Shown here one piece after another: positions 61,241 to 64,000 of a stretch of DNA of 64,000 nt. Position numbers and translations under genes: made by a program. A model generated the notes under the pieces. It searched no databases. It was given only the letters and a program-made list of their open reading frames with translations, and was not told where the DNA came from. The DNA lies in the NCBI GenBank assembly GCA_036583965.1, contig JAZBQD010000019.1, positions 19,697,085 through 19,761,084 of the forward strand, in the 5' to 3' direction. The DNA comes from Prunella strophiata (taxonomy: Eukaryota; Chordata; Aves; Passeriformes; Prunellidae). How positions within the stretch are numbered: the first letter of the stretch is position 1; every line of letters begins with the position of its first letter.

Positions 61241-62173
61241 AATATACTCAAAAGACTTGGATTATTACTCAGCTGTGGCTGAGATGTATCCAGGTCTTTC
61301 AGATTTGAAAAAGCCAGGCACATTAAGCCATGCTTTGTTGGTAATAGTAATAGTTGCATCTTGTGCCTCCTTTTAAGCATTGTGGATTAGGCTTTTTTAA
61401 TGTAGTAACCTAGAGTTTTTATTCTCAGACAAAATTTTCAGCCTGCTAATTGTACTCTATACAGCTGCAATAGCAATGCAGCATGAAGCTTATTAAGTCT
61501 GGTATGTGTTCTGTCACTTTCTGAAGCTGCAGATGTATACCTGTCTTTGTATTCAGGCCCATTTAAAAATGAAATATCATTATCAAAAATACCAGAAAAA
61601 CAACTCACTTTTTTTTCAGAAATGTGCAATTAATATAGCAACTGACTTGTGGCAAGGAGAGGAAATGTCAAAGGCCATTCAACAGTTAAATAAATGTTAA
61701 ATATTCTCTCCTTACTGCTCATATCTCTGAGTGAACTTGCTTTCAAAAATTTGTTAATGATTAACATGGCTAGGAGGGTAAGGAGAAATGTTTTTCTGAT
61801 TTATATTCTTTACTATTAGCTTGATTAAAATGGTGTTTTTCCCTTCATATAGTTGTTCCAACAAAAAGGGGGATTATTTGATGCATATGGTTCCTTGTTG
61901 GATGTGAGGTGTTAGTCTAAAATACATTTCTGTACTTCAGTATAAACTAATTGAATTGCTAATAAAATGTGAAAAACAAAAAAAAAAAAAAAAAAAGGGG
62001 GAAATAAGAGAAGAAATATAAAAAGAGGCATTCTAATCAATGAATAGATTATATATTTTCTTCTCAGGCAGACTAGAATATCCATTACATATTCCGTATA
62101 ATTTTTTAAGGAAGAACAATATTTTCTGACATCTGTGATAAATTTTAAGGTAAAAACTTTATTCACTAAATAG
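61241..62173. other. Unique DNA with a candidate terminal exon and poly(A) run
   Basis: No recognised gene. It contains the candidate exon at 61620-61700 and an AATAAA (61961-61966) followed by an A run at 61978-61996 and five G's. The CR1 at 62174 begins at the end of this region. Confidence 0.5.
61620..61700 (+). other. Candidate terminal coding exon, unrecognised
   Basis: The acceptor AACTCACTTTTTTTTCAG ends at 61619 and is close to consensus. It is followed by 26 open codons, beginning KCAINIATDLWQGEEMSKAI and ending QQLNKC, then TAA at 61698-61700. AATAAA at 61961-61966 gives a plausible ~275-nt 3'UTR. The A run 11 bases later mimics a retrocopied mRNA tail, but a retained polypyrimidine/acceptor signal argues against a processed copy. 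I recognise no family. A chance open frame cannot be excluded. Confidence 0.25.
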
Positions 62174-63590
62174 TCACAGAATCACAGAATGGTAAGGTTG
62201 GAAGGGAGCACAAGGAAGTTGTGTAGTCCAACCTCCCTGCTCAAGCAGGGTTCCCCAGAGCACATTGCACAGGGATTGTGTCCAGAGGACTTTTGATTTT
62301 CTCCACAACATCTCTGGGCAACCTCTGGCTCCAAGGTGTGGTCACCCTGCATATAGTTCAGGGGGAAGGTACTGCTTTTCACTTTCTGCCCTTTACCTCT
62401 CATTCTAATGCCACCACTGAGAAGTGCCAGGCTCTATCTTCTTCTAATACTTGTAGACATTGACGAGGTGCCCTCTCAGTCATGTTTTCTGAGGCAGGAT
62501 AGGCTCAACTCCCTGTCTTTCCTAGTAAGAGAGATGCTCCAGTTCCTTATTCATCTTTGTTGGCCTCCACTGGAGTCCCTACAGCAGCTCCATGTCTGTC
62601 CTGTAGTAAGAAATGCAGGACTGCACACAGCTCTTCCAGCTGTGGCCTCACCAGGGCTGAGCAGAGGGGCAGGATCACCTCCCTTGACCTGCTGGCAGTG
62701 CTCTTCCCAATGCACCCCAGGACACCACTGGCCTTCCTTGGCCACAAGGAAGGGCACACTGCTGGCTCATGGTCCTTGTTGTCCACCAGGATCTCCAGAT
62801 CCTTGAGCTGCTTTCAAGCAGATCAGATCCCAGCCTGTGCTGGTGCATAGGGTTATTCTCCAGGTGCAGGACATTGCACTTACCTTTGTTGAATTTCAGA
62901 CAGTTCTTCTCTAGCCATCTCGCAGCCTGTTGAGGTCATTCTGAAGGGCTGCACAGCATTTTGGGGTATTGGCCACTCCTCACAGCTTTTTGCTATCAGC
63001 AAACTTACTGAGGAGTCATTTGCCTCTTAATCCAAGTCATTGATGAATAATTTATTAAACCTCGGAGTCACTGCTACTTGCAGACCTCCAGATACACCCT
63101 GTGCTACTACTCACATCCCTCTGAGCTCTGCCATTCAGCTCTCAGTCCGCCTCATGTATCTCCTGCTTATGCTTGAGATTTGGCTGGAGTTCCTTATTCA
63201 TCTGTGCAGGTCTCCTGTTCCTTTTGCTCAATTTCTTTCCTGTCAAGATTCACTGTTCTTGAGCCTGGAGGAAGTGATCTTTGAATAATAACCAGCTCAC
63301 CTGGATGCCTCTTTCCCTCTTCAGCATGTTCCTGTGGGATTCTTTCAAGAAGGTCCCTGAAGAAGCCAAATATAGTTCTCCTGAAGTCCAAGGTTACAAT
63401 CTTAGTCATTGTCCTGCTCTCTCCTTACAAGATTCTGAAATCCAGGAGCTTTGTTCTCTGTAGCCAAAGCTCTCCCAAACTTCACATCTCCAACCAGGCC
63501 TTCCTTGTTAGTAAGTATAGGGTTCAACAGTTCACCTTTCCTCATTGGGTTCTCCATCACCTGCATCAGAAAATTAACATCAATGCTCAA
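62174..63590 (-). mobile_element. CR1 LINE, longest copy, internally deleted, minus strand
   Basis: The plus strand opens with TCACAGAATCACAGAATGG and 'aaggttggaagggagc', the antisense CR1 3' end. Reading 5' to 3' on the minus strand: 63590-63402 encodes the endonuclease C-terminal region (NFLMQVMENPMRKGELLNP, 'LTNKEGLVGDVK'); 63409-63150 the linker ('TLDFRRTIFGFFRDLLERIP', then a block equivalent to 'RPAWMNKEL..KLKHK'); then, abruptly, 'LNGRAQR' near 63125, 'LFINDLD' near 63050 and 'KFAD' near 63005, followed by the C-terminus ('SREVILPL', 'SALVRPQLEELC') and the 3'UTR. The central RT segment between the linker and LNGRAQR, normally a couple of hundred residues, is missing. The endonuclease SDH motif is degraded to TEN and the FADD motif to FADS. 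Dead element. Confidence 0.93.
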
Positions 63591-64000
63591 GCAATATTAA
63601 TCATAACCAAAACCAAGTTCAATCACAATACACTACAGAATTTAGGATAATTTGTCAAAATTTTGAAACCTCTACTCAAAAATATTTCAAACTCCAATAT
63701 GCTTACTTTGAAAACATTCAAACCATAAATGTACAATTATTAACTATGAAGTTGTATTTAAGGCCTATTTTAGGTCAGTTTCATTTAAGAAAGGAGCAAA
63801 CCTGCAGACCTACCCATTCACAACAGATATATCATCGTGACATTCTCTGCATTAAATTGTTAAAAAAAAAATTTAAAGATGTTAATTGGCTTATTTTACG
63901 TCTTTGGTGAAAGGAATTGCCCTCTTTGATCTGCAGCATAATGAGATTTATTTTGAACATCAAAGTAATCTATAAAAACTGAACAGGGAGATGAGCAGCT
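63591..64000. other. Unique AT-rich non-coding DNA
   Basis: Nothing gene-like or repeat-like seen beyond a short A run at about 63862-63870. Confidence 0.6.

Noticed and set aside
60807..61376. A 189-codon plus-strand open frame
   Set aside because: It runs antisense through an LTR-like element with tandem repeats; the first codons are outside the element and unrelated to the rest.
1..64000. Prokaryotic-style operons, ribosome binding sites, tRNA or rRNA genes
   Set aside because: The CR1 and ERV content shows a bird nuclear genome. I saw no tRNA-like cloverleaf or rRNA motif, though a covariance-model scan would be decisive.

Overview
The window looks like bird nuclear DNA, probably from a neoavian or passerine genome. 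It is AT-rich with no operon-like coding. Its recognisable content is CR1 LINE fragments with the avian CR1 3' end (repeats of an ATTCTATG-like octamer, then the CR1 3'UTR and the C-terminal reverse-transcriptase peptide), plus LTR sequences of endogenous retroviruses. I recognise no complete protein-coding gene. The open reading frames present are short, mostly lack an ATG start, or lie inside repeats, so the window reads as intergenic or deep intronic sequence.

Layout. 1-12.2 kb: unique AT-rich DNA with one CR1 (about 3.3-3.6 kb). 12.2-16.2 kb: a repeat cluster with two CR1 copies joined tail to tail, a complete solo LTR bounded by a 5-bp target-site duplication (14372-14963), and another CR1. 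16.2-37.9 kb: a long, repeat-poor stretch with one ancient CR1 (about 19.9-20.2 kb), several very long poly(A) runs, a near-perfect 20-bp hairpin at 28965-29012 and an ATTA-rich block near 33.8 kb that resembles a conserved developmental enhancer. 37.9-46.8 kb: three more CR1 pieces. 48.19-49.47 kb: the most unusual segment, a GC- and CpG-rich island of about 1.3 kb carrying a 63/69-bp minisatellite with an A-A-B higher-order pattern; it is best explained as one large LTR-like insertion with TG...CA ends and a TAGAC duplication. 49.5-60.8 kb: unique AT-rich DNA. 60.85-61.24 kb: a minus-strand solo LTR with a good TATA box and its own 47-bp tandem repeats. 62.17-63.59 kb: the longest CR1 copy, running from the end of the endonuclease domain to the 3' end but missing the core of the reverse transcriptase.

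Four places combine a strong splice signal with an open frame, and three of these also have a nearby AATAAA: 16618-16709, 38785-39251, 56807-56870 and 61620-61700. They are the best candidates for exons of unrecognised coding or long noncoding transcripts, but the sequence alone cannot prove any of them.
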